A stretch of 64,000 nt of DNA from Suipraeoptans intestinalis (GTDB lineage Bacteria; Bacillota; Clostridia; Lachnospirales; Lachnospiraceae), in NCBI RefSeq assembly GCF_009696485.1, contig NZ_VULY01000018.1, positions 1,418,001-1,482,000 on the forward strand, given 5' to 3'. The notes under the pieces were generated by a model. The model worked only from the letters and a program-made list of their open reading frames with translations, had not been told where the DNA came from and did no database searches. Of this stretch, positions 52,799 through 61,411 are shown one piece after another. Each line of letters opens with the position of its first letter. Position 1 is the stretch's first letter. Both the position numbers and the translations under genes were made by a program.

Positions 52799-54265
52799 GT
52801 GAAAGGAGTTTCCGACACTGCGAATCCGTATATGTACAATGCAGAGTATACAGATATCGTCACCGGAAATCAGTACTTGCGGGCGATGTATTACAATCCG
52901 CAGACCGGAAGTTTCTTAACCGAGGACAGCTATCTGGGCGATCTGATGGAACCGCTGAGCCGGAACTTATATACCTACACGGAGAATAATCCTGTAAACT
53001 TCGATGATCCAAGCGGACATGGCATTTTTAGCGCCATAAGAAAAGGTGTAGGTAAGGTTGTAAAGGTTACAAAGAATGCGTTTCATACAGCAAAGAAAGC
53101 AGTGGTTCACACTTGGAACAAGGTCACTTCATGGGTCGGCAGTACAGCAAGCCGTGTGGTAAATACAGTTTCAAAGCAGGTGTCTGGCGGCAGTTACAAT
53201 CGGTCCGGCGGAGGGAGATCGGCAAGACACTATAGTGGCGGCGGAAGCGGCGGCACAGGTGGATACTACGGCGGTAATTCCGGTGGATATGATAGTGGCG
53301 GAGCGGGAAGCGGTGGGGGTTCATACTATGCCAAAACCGCATATGAACGTGCAAAAAGTACCGGGAAATCCACATATAGCTGGGGGCGTTCAAAACTAAA
53401 AGAAGCAAAAAATATCTGGAAATCCTGGACGGCATCCATGGAAAAGACCGTGAAGCGTTTCTGTACGACAGCAAGTAGAATTGTAAAAAATAAGATAGAT
53501 AATTTAATACAAGATAAAATCCCAGTCGGGTTAAAGAAGATAGCTAAGATTTACAATGGGTTAGATCCTAATACACAAAAAGTTTTTGGTGGACTAGCAG
53601 AAATTTATAATAAAATCAGCACCAATACATGGGGTAAATTAATTAATAAAGTAATTGATGATAACCAGCTTGAAAACAATTTGTTCAATATTGTAAAAGA
53701 TCCAGTTGGAAAATTTTTGGCATTTGAATATGACCGGGAAAAGGATTATTACAAGACAAATGAATCCTATGGAATACAGCGGCATGGTGGATTTATGGAT
53801 TTGTATGATGAAGCTGGAGGATTACTGGGAATGGATTTGGCTACAAAGGTTGTAAATTATAGTGTGAATGGTACAAATTATCGTTTGCAGTTTTGGAAGG
53901 GAAGCTATGGCTTTGGTAGCGCATATGGTGGTGAGATCGGTTTGTATTTTAATACTGACGGAAGTGATTGGTATCAGACCGTTAGTGGTGATGATGAAAT
54001 TGTGACAGAGCAGTATGTAAAAGATCGGAACACCGGAGCTGAATTAATACATAATGACACCAGAGAATACGCGGACAAGGGGGACCACTATTGGAATCTA
54101 GCAATTAAGACAGATGCGGGAAAAAATAAGAATACAATTATACAGGAGAGCTATCTGATATATAATGATCCAGCGAAACGAAAGGCGGCATTGGACGCAT
54201 TACAAAATACTCAAGGATTAGAAATAACAAATATGGGTGAAAAAGGAATAAAAGTTGTTTACTAA
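52799..54265 (+). CDS. Rhs C-terminal tip with DUF4474 toxin domain (core missing)
   Basis: About 488 codons. The start lies inside the Rhs core end: NAEYTDIVTGNQYLRAMYYN, TGSFLTEDSYLGDLMEPLSR, ENNPVNFDDPSGHG. A glycine/serine/tyrosine linker (about 125-180) and a basic helix follow. The end carries a DUF4474-like domain (HGGFMDLYDEAGGLLGMDLA, LQFWKGSYGFGSAYGGEIGL). GTG 52799 has no ribosome site and TGA lies just upstream, so the repeat shell and signal are missing. It is a displaced toxin tip, probably silent. The next gene is a likely immunity lipoprotein. Confidence 0.75.
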   Translation: MKGVSDTANPYMYNAEYTDIVTGNQYLRAMYYNPQTGSFLTEDSYLGDLMEPLSRNLYTYTENNPVNFDDPSGHGIFSAIRKGVGKVVKVTKNAFHTAKKAVVHTWNKVTSWVGSTASRVVNTVSKQVSGGSYNRSGGGRSARHYSGGGSGGTGGYYGGNSGGYDSGGAGSGGGSYYAKTAYERAKSTGKSTYSWGRSKLKEAKNIWKSWTASMEKTVKRFCTTASRIVKNKIDNLIQDKIPVGLKKIAKIYNGLDPNTQKVFGGLAEIYNKISTNTWGKLINKVIDDNQLENNLFNIVKDPVGKFLAFEYDREKDYYKTNESYGIQRHGGFMDLYDEAGGLLGMDLATKVVNYSVNGTNYRLQFWKGSYGFGSAYGGEIGLYFNTDGSDWYQTVSGDDEIVTEQYVKDRNTGAELIHNDTREYADKGDHYWNLAIKTDAGKNKNTIIQESYLIYNDPAKRKAALDALQNTQGLEITNMGEKGIKVVY

Positions 54266-54282
54266 AGCTAGAAAGGAGAAGT

Positions 54283-54993
54283 ATGAGAAAAATAATGCTT
54301 TTATGTATTATACTCTGTTGTTTTTTGTTGATGGCAGCATGTGGAAAAGATAAGCAAAAAAACCCAATTTATTCAAAAGATACAAATGAAAGAATTATTA
54401 TGTCATTAGAAAAAACATATCCTGAGAATAAATTTACAGTAATTAAGGCCTATGATGAATATGATGGACAGTATTATGCTGTGTGTTCGGATGAGAATGG
54501 ATTGGAATTTAGAGTTGATACAATTGTTTACGATAATACATACCACTTTGGATGTAAGGATGAATATCTTTTTCAATGTTTACAACAAAAAGAATATGTT
54601 GAAAAAGCAAAAAAATCCGCGGAATCCCAAGGGTATTCTGTTGAGTATGACGCTGCTAATCGTAACCTGACATTGATGATAGATATTAATAAGGAAAGTA
54701 CATCCGAAGAGGTCGCAGATGAAATATATGAAATTATTCATGGTGTCAAGGACCTTCCCAAAACAATCTATCCCAATACAGGATTTACTACAGGAGAGGT
54801 GAACTATTACTCTGAACCTAAAATGTATAACTTGCTTTATTCTTTTTATGATGAGCAGATAAGTTATACTTTAAATACAGGGTCTGTATCTATTTTTGAG
54901 ACAGAGAATGATAACCAATCGTTGGTAAAAGAAATAGAACAGAGTAAGAAACAAGCATACATAAATAGGTCAACATATTTAGAAGAAAAATGA
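54283..54993 (+). CDS. Putative immunity lipoprotein
   Basis: 236 residues. Signal MRKIMLLCIILCCFLLMAAC with lipobox LMAAC. The mature part is acidic (pattern KAYDEYDGQYYAVCSDENGL, KSAESQGYSVEYDAANRNLT) with no known fold that I recognise. GAAAGGAGA precedes ATG 54283, 17 bases after the toxin tip. Place and secretion signal suit protection of the cell surface from the DUF4474 toxin. That role is inferred from position only. Confidence 0.6.
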   Translation: MRKIMLLCIILCCFLLMAACGKDKQKNPIYSKDTNERIIMSLEKTYPENKFTVIKAYDEYDGQYYAVCSDENGLEFRVDTIVYDNTYHFGCKDEYLFQCLQQKEYVEKAKKSAESQGYSVEYDAANRNLTLMIDINKESTSEEVADEIYEIIHGVKDLPKTIYPNTGFTTGEVNYYSEPKMYNLLYSFYDEQISYTLNTGSVSIFETENDNQSLVKEIEQSKKQAYINRSTYLEEK

Positions 54994-55064
54994 CTAGTGA
55001 ACAGAACAAGCGTGCGAAAAGAAAAATCATAAAGATAAAAAGTGAAAAAGGATTGGGACAACAT

Positions 55065-55187
55065 ATGATGAAAAAGGAATTTGAGAAAAAGTAATTTTTT
55101 TTGGGAATGTTAATATTATGTGTGCTATTTTGTTCGTGCGGAAGAAACGCTATGATGTCTGAAAATGTAAATGATGATTATATGTAG
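55065..55187 (+). pseudogene. Broken lipoprotein gene start
   Basis: ATG 55065 reads MMKKEFEKK, TAA, then in the same frame FFLGMLILCVLFCSCGRNAM to TAG at 55185-55187. The first part and a lipobox (LFCSC) make a lipoprotein signal interrupted by one stop and then cut short. It is probably the ruin of another immunity lipoprotein. Confidence 0.45.
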
Positions 55188-55244
55188 GGATTCAGAAACC
55201 ATAATTTAAAAAGCTATTTTAATTTTAAGCCCGTTTACAACTGG

Positions 55245-56708
55245 ATGTTTACCGCTAGTAGGACGGAGGATACGAAGGAGCATCAGTTGTTTAGGCAGAA
55301 GAAAAGCTCTCCGAAGACATCTACACAGGGTAAGGAGGAGTCGCTGTTTTGGTATGGGTTTGGACAGAACTTCCTGCAGGCATCCAACGTATCGAAGGAG
55401 TCTCTGGGACAGGTTTGGAAAGATATCTGGGAAGATTTAGTATCAACTTACCACAGAAAGATTGCGAAAGATCGGGCGAATGAGGAAGGACTGGTAGTGA
55501 ACCCGCCCGGCATCATCAATATGCCGGGGGACGGCGCGGTCACCTATCCAAGTGAGATGAGTGAGGCACTGATCCCATACAAGGTAGTATCGGATATTTA
55601 CAACTACTATGAAGTCCGTAACTATATCAATGATGTGAACCGGACGAACACGCAGGTGTCTGGCGGCAGTTACAATCGGTCCGGCGGAGGGAGATCGGCA
55701 GGACACTATAGTGGCGGATCGGGAAGCGGTGGAGGTTCCAACTATGCCAAAACCGCATATGAACGTGCAAAAAGTGCCGGGAAATCCACATATAGCTGGG
55801 GGCGTTCAAAACTAAAAGAAGCAAAAAACATCTGGAAATCCTGGACGGCATCCATGGAAAAGACCGTGAAGCGTTTCTGTACGACAGCCAACCGGATTAA
55901 GAAGAGTACGGTTAAATTTCTCAAGAACGTAGATTGGAAGAAAGTAGCCATTGGAGTAGGAGTAACAGTTGCAGTAGCAGGACTCGTTGTTTTATCGGGT
56001 GGATCGGCAGCGCCGGTGTTGATTGGAGCAACCATCGGAGCCGGAAGCGGAGCAGTCATTAGTGGAGGAATCGCAGCAATCCGCGGCGGAAGTATAGCTG
56101 AGGTGGCGAGGGCGGCCAGTGACGGATTCATGTGGGGAGCTATAGGTGGTTCCTTTAGTGGCGGTATGACAGCCGTATTATCAAGTGCAGTCAAGTCTGG
56201 AAGTAAAGCGGCGGCAAGTGTCGCGGTGCAGAAAGGTCTGGATATAGCGAGTGATACTGTTGTGGATATAGCACAGAATATCAGCCAGGGAAAGAAGATC
56301 ACACTGGCATCTGCAGCAGGAAGTCTGGCGTTTAATATAGTTACTGCCGGGAATGCCAATGGAAGTACGAAATCTGTTACTAACTCTATTGCTGACAGCA
56401 CAGAAGATAGTGTGCGGAGGAAAGCAAAGGATTCCCTAGGCAATAGTGTGAGTAGGAGTGGTAGTAAACCTAATCAGATACATCATTTTGCAACAAATAA
56501 GAGTAAGAAATATACAAGTCAGTTTGAAAATATAACTCAAAAGTACGGATTGGGCTTAGATGGGGATTGGAATAAAGAATTAATGCCTCATCAAGGTCGT
56601 CATCCATATGCATATCACGAGTATGTTCTTGATAATATGCAGAAATTTGATAAAATAGCAAAAGGTGACAAAACTAAGCTTTTGAAGTTACTTGACCAAA
56701 TGAAATAG
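55245..56708 (+). CDS. Second orphan toxin tip with AHH-like HNH nuclease domain
   Basis: 487 codons. A pre-toxin region (ESLFWYGFGQNFLQASNVSK, GDGAVTYPSEMSEALIPYKV) is followed by the same glycine-rich linker and basic helix as the first tip (about 137-215). A small-residue hydrophobic stretch follows (VAIGVGVTVAVAGLVVLSGG). The C-terminus has NQIHHFATNKSKKYTSQFEN and LMPHQGRHPYAYHEYVLDNM, the HH and GRHP...YH pattern of AHH-type HNH/EndoVII nucleases. There is no signal or Rhs shell. The immunity-like gene 66 bases on completes the pair. Confidence 0.75.
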   Translation: MFTASRTEDTKEHQLFRQKKSSPKTSTQGKEESLFWYGFGQNFLQASNVSKESLGQVWKDIWEDLVSTYHRKIAKDRANEEGLVVNPPGIINMPGDGAVTYPSEMSEALIPYKVVSDIYNYYEVRNYINDVNRTNTQVSGGSYNRSGGGRSAGHYSGGSGSGGGSNYAKTAYERAKSAGKSTYSWGRSKLKEAKNIWKSWTASMEKTVKRFCTTANRIKKSTVKFLKNVDWKKVAIGVGVTVAVAGLVVLSGGSAAPVLIGATIGAGSGAVISGGIAAIRGGSIAEVARAASDGFMWGAIGGSFSGGMTAVLSSAVKSGSKAAASVAVQKGLDIASDTVVDIAQNISQGKKITLASAAGSLAFNIVTAGNANGSTKSVTNSIADSTEDSVRRKAKDSLGNSVSRSGSKPNQIHHFATNKSKKYTSQFENITQKYGLGLDGDWNKELMPHQGRHPYAYHEYVLDNMQKFDKIAKGDKTKLLKLLDQMK

Positions 56709-56774
56709 AAAATTATCAATAATCCAGATATACTATATAAGGATTATTGGAATAAACAGTAAGGAGTATTTTGA

Positions 56775-57341
56775 ATGAAATATTATAAATTAAGTTACGA
56801 TTATGAAAATGATGACCATTATGTAAATTGTGACGTCGGAGTTATTAGAGATATTGATGAGTATTCTGTATCTAATGGAAATTATATTAAGGATTGGTCT
56901 GAAGTTAGATTTAAATATAACTCAGAAGATGGTTCTGTATTATCAGACTATATAGCCAATTTGTACAGGTGGTTGATTGTATCAAAAAAGTTTAAAGAAT
57001 TGGTCGAAGAGGCTGTAAAAGAAAACGTGATACAGTATCTTTCGGTGAACTTGTTTGATACTAAAAATAGTGTTGAAAATACAGAATATAAAATTGCTAA
57101 TCTGTTAGATATAGTGGATGCTTTGGATTTAGAGCATTCTAAGTATGATGTATTTGAACTTGATGGTGAAAAAATTATTTCGGTAGAAAAGTATGCTTTA
57201 AAAGAAGAAATGGTGCAGGGACACGATATTTTTAGATTGAAAGATGATACAATACCGATATTTATTTCAGAACGAATTAAGGATGTTATTGAGAATAATT
57301 CTTTGACGGGATTTGCACTTATCGAAGTGGAAGTACATTAG
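56775..57341 (+). CDS. Imm11/DUF1629-type immunity protein
   Basis: 188 residues, soluble and acidic. The C-terminal block HDIFRLKDDTIPIFISERIK, NNSLTGFALIEVEV is the typical end of Imm11/DUF1629 immunity proteins. The N-terminus (YKLSYDYENDDHYVNCDVGV) also fits. AAGGAG lies before ATG 56775. It would bind and block the AHH-like nuclease next to it. Confidence 0.75.
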   Translation: MKYYKLSYDYENDDHYVNCDVGVIRDIDEYSVSNGNYIKDWSEVRFKYNSEDGSVLSDYIANLYRWLIVSKKFKELVEEAVKENVIQYLSVNLFDTKNSVENTEYKIANLLDIVDALDLEHSKYDVFELDGEKIISVEKYALKEEMVQGHDIFRLKDDTIPIFISERIKDVIENNSLTGFALIEVEVH

Positions 57342-57404
57342 GTTTAATTGTGTATTCATATATGAATATCGAATTTTCAACTAAATATTTTTATTAAAAA
57401 TTAG

Positions 57405-57454
57405 AACACATTGTTTTCATGGCACTTGGTGCTGTGGAGACAATGTGTTTTTGT
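57405..57454 (+). terminator. Terminator of the toxin island
   Basis: AACACATTGT (57405-57414) pairs perfectly with ACAATGTGTT (57440-57449), then TTTTG. It separates the island from the converging ferredoxin gene. Confidence 0.8.
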
Positions 57455-57504
57455 ATTAAATGGCGGTACTTCTAATATAAAAATCGGTTAAAAAGCGGTA
57501 ATTA

Positions 57505-57654
57505 AGTTCATGGAAAATCCGTATCTGTGGCGATGCTATAATGCCCTCTTCGGGCATGCTTTCACGCACTCCATGCAAAGGATGCATTCTGTTCCGTTTT
57601 CCCTGTTGCGGGAATTGTCTGTAACATCCACATCCATAGGACAAACGTACTTGC
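57505..57654. repeat. 150-bp direct repeat, copy B
   Basis: This copy is the real 3' end of the ferredoxin gene at 57536-57928 and its downstream flank. It matches 52305-52454; the match ends where the gene body begins to differ (TTGCATTTTC against TTGCGATTGC). Confidence 0.88.
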
Positions 57655-57928
57655 ATTTTCCGCAAGAAATACATTTTTCTTTGTCACACGTCACGCGAAA
57701 CAGGGCAAAGTAACTCAGGGGCTTTAGGAATACGGTAATCGGGCAGATATATTTACAGAATGCCCTGTTATCTTTCCATGCAAATGCCAGGAGGATGCCT
57801 ATCGCATAATACAGGACATTTCCAACGATAAATGCCCAAAACAGAATCCGCTCCATGTTCCTTGCATGGCACAGAAACAGCGCTGCCACAAAAACAAGAG
57901 AGGCCGTGAAAGTGATATATCGAATCAA
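57536..57928 (-). CDS. Membrane polyferredoxin (NapH-type), C-terminal part
   Basis: 130 codons, two or so spans (ITFTASLVFVAALFLCHARN, AFIVGNVLYYAIGILLAFAW) then FCKYICPITV and two [4Fe-4S] clusters: CDKEKCISCGKCKYVCP and CILCMECVKACP. Homologues are one chain with the upstream frame. The join at 57925-57928 sits just after an A7 run (minus strand), where one extra A or a -1 slip gives RKKIRLIRYI. It likely passes electrons at the membrane. Confidence 0.75.
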   Translation of the reverse strand: MIRYITFTASLVFVAALFLCHARNMERILFWAFIVGNVLYYAIGILLAFAWKDNRAFCKYICPITVFLKPLSYFALFRVTCDKEKCISCGKCKYVCPMDVDVTDNSRNRENGTECILCMECVKACPKRAL

Positions 57929-58368
57929 ACGAATTTTTTTCTTGGTGTCTGGGGTGTCTTATAGGGAAGAAAATCCAGAACCATTACAGTCCAACAAGCA
58001 TATCCGCACCAGCCTCTTCCAAACAACAGCGGCCCGAATATCTTTGCTACAGCATAGTGTATGGTTGCTGCCTCAAAGACTCCCGTGAAGAGATAATACC
58101 AAAAACCCTCCAGCTGCATATTTTCCTGACAGATCAGGCCGAGATAAATCAGCATATACAAGCCGATCAGAAGCTGCACAACCCTTCGCGCATGCTTATA
58201 GTGAAACTGGAAGAGCAACAACCCGATCGCTATTGCTGTGCCGATATAGCTGAAATTCACAAGATAAAACAGAGTATCCTTTGCTAGCCACAGTGTAACG
58301 GCGAGGATTTCAAATATCAGCCACATTCCAAGAGGAATCAGCCATTTCTTCTTTGTATGCAATACCAT
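57925..58368 (-). CDS. Membrane polyferredoxin (NapH-type), N-terminal part
   Basis: About 147 codons with four spans (WLIPLGMWLIFEILAVTLWL, LVNFSYIGTAIAIGLLLF, VVQLLIGLYMLIYLGLI, GVFEAATIHYAVAKIFGPLL) and the family motif RGWCGYACWTVMVLDFLPYK. It ends PRKKFV at the A7 run. ATG 58368 has TGGAGG just upstream; the GTG 58377 frame is less likely. Together with the downstream frame it makes a protein of about 280 residues. Confidence 0.7.
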   Translation of the reverse strand: MVLHTKKKWLIPLGMWLIFEILAVTLWLAKDTLFYLVNFSYIGTAIAIGLLLFQFHYKHARRVVQLLIGLYMLIYLGLICQENMQLEGFWYYLFTGVFEAATIHYAVAKIFGPLLFGRGWCGYACWTVMVLDFLPYKTPQTPRKKFV

Positions 58369-58599
58369 TTCCTCCACAACTTCTATTTATTTTCGTGTAA
58401 TATTTCTTTTGAAAATCATTCAGATCCCTTATGTTCTTTCCAAACACGAAGATTCTATAGGCAGTTTTTCCGTCTGATTCAAAGCACGGATCATCGGTTC
58501 GCAGGAAGGGAATAAACATCTCCCCCGGTTCCTGTCTAGGCGTTTCCCCGATCCTTATCCGCATGATGTTTGTGATTATATCATTTTTTCGCCTCATTT

Positions 58600-59110
58600 T
58601 ACAGCGTTAACTTTTGCTTTTTTCTCTGTGCTGGCTCTCTACTTCTTTGCCGTAATTTCTCCATATAGCGCTTAGCCCTTCTTTTTTATCTATCCACGAA
58701 GCAACGGTGGTGTTTCCCTCAGAAACAGTGTCTGTCATATAGAAAAAGCCGCTGCAATCTGCACCGGCTGGAAAGAGGGAAAACAATCTATGTCAACATA
58801 TAAAAATATATGGATTTCTTAGTCGAAGGCCAATACCCATACCGTTTGTAGCAGTACAGATATCGTCTTCTTTGTTGGTAAGGTCAGTATACGAAAGAAT
58901 TGTGAAAGGACTGTGATTAGATGCTGAATTATTTCTAAACATTCTTAAGAAAAAGGGAGAAATCTACATAGAAAAACCCTATAAAAGAAAAGAATATATC
59001 ATAAAAAACGATTGGAAAAACCAGAGGGAAAAGAGTAACTTTATGTATAGAGAAGACCGCTTTTGCGGCAAAAAAAGGACGGCGAATGATCGCAGAAAAG
59101 GAGACAAGAA
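58600..59110. other. Intergenic stretch with a minus-strand gene tail
   Basis: On the minus strand from about 58787 to TAA at 58609-58607 a frame reads FSLFPAGADCSGFFYMTDTV, SEGNTTVASWIDKKEGLSAI and a basic end. It looks like the last 55-60 residues of a lost protein; family unknown. Bases 58810-59060 are AT-rich with no gene. A short CCGC-TTTT-GCGG stem lies at about 59068-59079 before the reductase gene; AAAGGAG follows at 59097-59103. Confidence 0.35.
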
Positions 59111-60262
59111 ATGGAAATCATCAAAGAGCTACCAGAAATTTTTGAAGAATTTGCGGAACAGCGGCAGAAGTCGTTTCTGGCTGTCAAGGAGTACAAGGAC
59201 AGAGGGATCCCGGTGGTAGGGGCATACTGTACTTATTTCCCAAAAGAGATCGCCATGGCGATGGGAGCAGCTACCGTAGGACTTTGCTCCATGTCGGAGG
59301 AAACTATTCCGGAGGCAGAAAAAGATCTGCCGAAGAATTTATGTCCTTTGATCAAAGCCAGTTACGGATTTGGAAAAAGCGACAAATGTCCTTTCTTCTA
59401 TTTTTCCGATGTGGTAGTAGGGGAAACCACCTGTGACGGAAAAAAGAAGATGTATGAGTACATGGCAGAGTTTAAAGAGGTTTTTCTGATGGAACTGCCG
59501 AATTCTCAGAGGGAAGAGGGGCTGAAGCTCTGGACGAAAGAGATCCTCCGATTCAAAGAGTACCTGGAGGAAAAATTCGGAGTGGAGATCACGGAGGAAA
59601 AGGTAAGGGCGGCTGTCCGGGAAGAAAATGAGGTAAGAAAGGCGCTGAAAGAATTTTACGGCCTGATGCGCCACGAGCCTACGCCCATGGACAGCAAGGA
59701 GCTGTTTAGCGTGCTATATGGTTCCACCTTTAAGATGGATCGCGTGGCGGCGGCAAAGGAGATCCGCGAAGTGACGGCCAGGATCGAAAAAGAGTATGCA
59801 GAAGGAAAGCGGAGAGATAAGAAGCCCAGGATCCTGATCACAGGATGTCCCATCGGCGGAGCCACAGAAAAGCTGATCCGTGCGGTGGAAGACAACGGAG
59901 GAGTGGTAGTAGCCTTTGAAAACTGTACAGGAGCAAAGGCCATCGACAGGCTGGTGGAGGAAGAGGCAGAGAACATTTATGATGCCCTTGCAGAGAGGTA
60001 TCTGGCCATCGGCTGTTCCGTGATGACGCCGAACAAGAACCGGCCGGAGCTTCTGGGACGGCTGATCGACGAATTTAAGGTAGACGGAGTGATAGAAATG
60101 GTACTGCAGGCCTGTCATACCTACAGCGTGGAAACCGGAAAGATCCGCCGGTTTGTAAATGAAGAGAAAGGACTTCCCTTTATCAGTATTGAGACCGACT
60201 ACTCACAGGCGGATGTAGGACAGCTGAATACGAGAGTGGCTGCCTTTATCGAGATGTTGTAA
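59111..60262 (+). CDS. Double-cubane-cluster anaerobic reductase (HgdB/BcrB-like)
   Basis: 383 residues of the 2-hydroxyacyl-CoA dehydratase D superfamily, double-cubane-cluster type. Cysteines expected as cluster ligands are seen in GAYCTYFP, NLCPLIKASYGFGKSDKCPF, VGETTCDGKKKMYEYM, ITGCPIGG, AFENCTGAK and LQACHTYS. Such proteins take very low-potential electrons from an ATP-driven activator; small molecules are reduced. The activator gene of the HgdC type is not next to it. It lies first in the corrinoid cluster, so it may supply electrons to re-reduce cobalamin; this is inference. Confidence 0.85.
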   Translation: MEIIKELPEIFEEFAEQRQKSFLAVKEYKDRGIPVVGAYCTYFPKEIAMAMGAATVGLCSMSEETIPEAEKDLPKNLCPLIKASYGFGKSDKCPFFYFSDVVVGETTCDGKKKMYEYMAEFKEVFLMELPNSQREEGLKLWTKEILRFKEYLEEKFGVEITEEKVRAAVREENEVRKALKEFYGLMRHEPTPMDSKELFSVLYGSTFKMDRVAAAKEIREVTARIEKEYAEGKRRDKKPRILITGCPIGGATEKLIRAVEDNGGVVVAFENCTGAKAIDRLVEEEAENIYDALAERYLAIGCSVMTPNKNRPELLGRLIDEFKVDGVIEMVLQACHTYSVETGKIRRFVNEEKGLPFISIETDYSQADVGQLNTRVAAFIEML

Positions 60263-60470
60263 AAAGATGAGCCCGGTGGCGGAGAGAAGCAGGAGATTGT
60301 TTCTTTCCGCCGTTTCTGATAAGGGCGGAAATTTTGAGAGAGTTTATCAACGAATGGGAAGAGCAAGGTGCAGCCGGGGAGAGCCGTTGCAGAAAAGGCT
60401 GGATCAAAAGCGGCGAAAAGGATGGACAAAGCTCTGTTTGAACACACAAAGAAGAAAGGACTGTGTCTGA

Positions 60471-61346
60471 ATGGGTGAAATGCTGGATTATGCCTGCAGG
60501 GCGAAGGAAGAGCAGAAGCTGGAGGAGGGAGAACTGGAAAAACTGGGACTTTCTCTGCCGGAGGCACATAAAAGCAGAGAAACACTGGTGGCGCTGGCAA
60601 AGGCATGGAAAGAGAGAAGAAAAGGGAAGTTTTGCGAACTGCCCTTTGACCATATGGTAGAAGCAGAAGCGATGGGAGGCGTGATCAATTACGGAGACAG
60701 TAAGGCCGGTCCCAGAGCAGGAGACTATTGCTGCCGCTCCATGGAAGAGGTACTGCAGCTTTCTGATATAGACTTTACGGCGGGACGGATCAAAGAGGTG
60801 CTGGATGCCTGCAGGATATTAAAAGAGCAGGGAGAGGCTGTGCTATTGGAAATATCAGGACCGTTTACTATTTTAAATGGATTGGTGGATCCCCGTCAGG
60901 TGTTTAAGGCCATGCGGAAGCAGCCGGAGACAGCAGATCAGGTATTTGAGAAATTAAAGCGAAATATACTGGCATTTGCAAAAAAGGCCCAGGAAGCAGG
61001 GGCAGATCTGCTGAGCTATGCGGACTCGTCCGGCGGGATCAGCATATTAGGTCCCAGACTGGGGGAAGAGGTGGCTAAAAAGTTTACGGCGCCGATGTTA
61101 AAGGAATTAAAAGACAGAAAGAAGGACATGACGGTGGTGCTTTGCCCTAAGACAGCGCTGGCTCTCGTGGGAGCGGGACTGGCAGACTGGGAGGAAATAC
61201 AGGTGGCAGAAGGCCCGGTGTCCTATGGGGAGGCCTGCCTGCGGATAAGAGGAAAAGCGGATTTTACCGGGCAGATGTGCATCAAAGAGGCAGAAGAACT
61301 GCTGCAGGGGGGGAAGGTTCGGGTACTTTCCCTGAGAGAAGGATAA
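60471..61346 (+). CDS. UroD-type methyltransferase-like protein, short form
   Basis: 291 residues, UroD/MtaA fold: FCELPFDHMVEAEAMGGVIN, LEISGPFTILNGLVDPRQVF, AGADLLSYADSSGGISILGP. The place of the zinc motif HxCG reads VVLCPKTAL, so the histidine is absent, and the late cysteine is in GQMCIKEAE. It is shorter than MtaA-type proteins (about 340). It may bind the corrinoid protein or a methylated ligand without the full zinc site. AAAGGA lies upstream; ATG 60471 or 60480. The gap 60263-60470 has no gene. Confidence 0.75.
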   Translation: MGEMLDYACRAKEEQKLEEGELEKLGLSLPEAHKSRETLVALAKAWKERRKGKFCELPFDHMVEAEAMGGVINYGDSKAGPRAGDYCCRSMEEVLQLSDIDFTAGRIKEVLDACRILKEQGEAVLLEISGPFTILNGLVDPRQVFKAMRKQPETADQVFEKLKRNILAFAKKAQEAGADLLSYADSSGGISILGPRLGEEVAKKFTAPMLKELKDRKKDMTVVLCPKTALALVGAGLADWEEIQVAEGPVSYGEACLRIRGKADFTGQMCIKEAEELLQGGKVRVLSLREG

Positions 61347-61411
61347 GATTCTCAGGCAGACAGAAATGATGACAGATCAAGGACTTCATAAAACAGAGGA
61401 GAGATGCAGAC

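Noticed and set aside
58310-58597. 95-codon minus-strand frame before the ferredoxin gene
   Set aside because: It overlaps the ferredoxin start by about 60 bases in another frame, shows no known pattern and no ribosome site.
60267-60470. 67-codon plus-strand frame between the reductase and UroD-type genes
   Set aside because: Very arginine-rich, no family likeness and no ribosome site; likely chance in GC-richer DNA.
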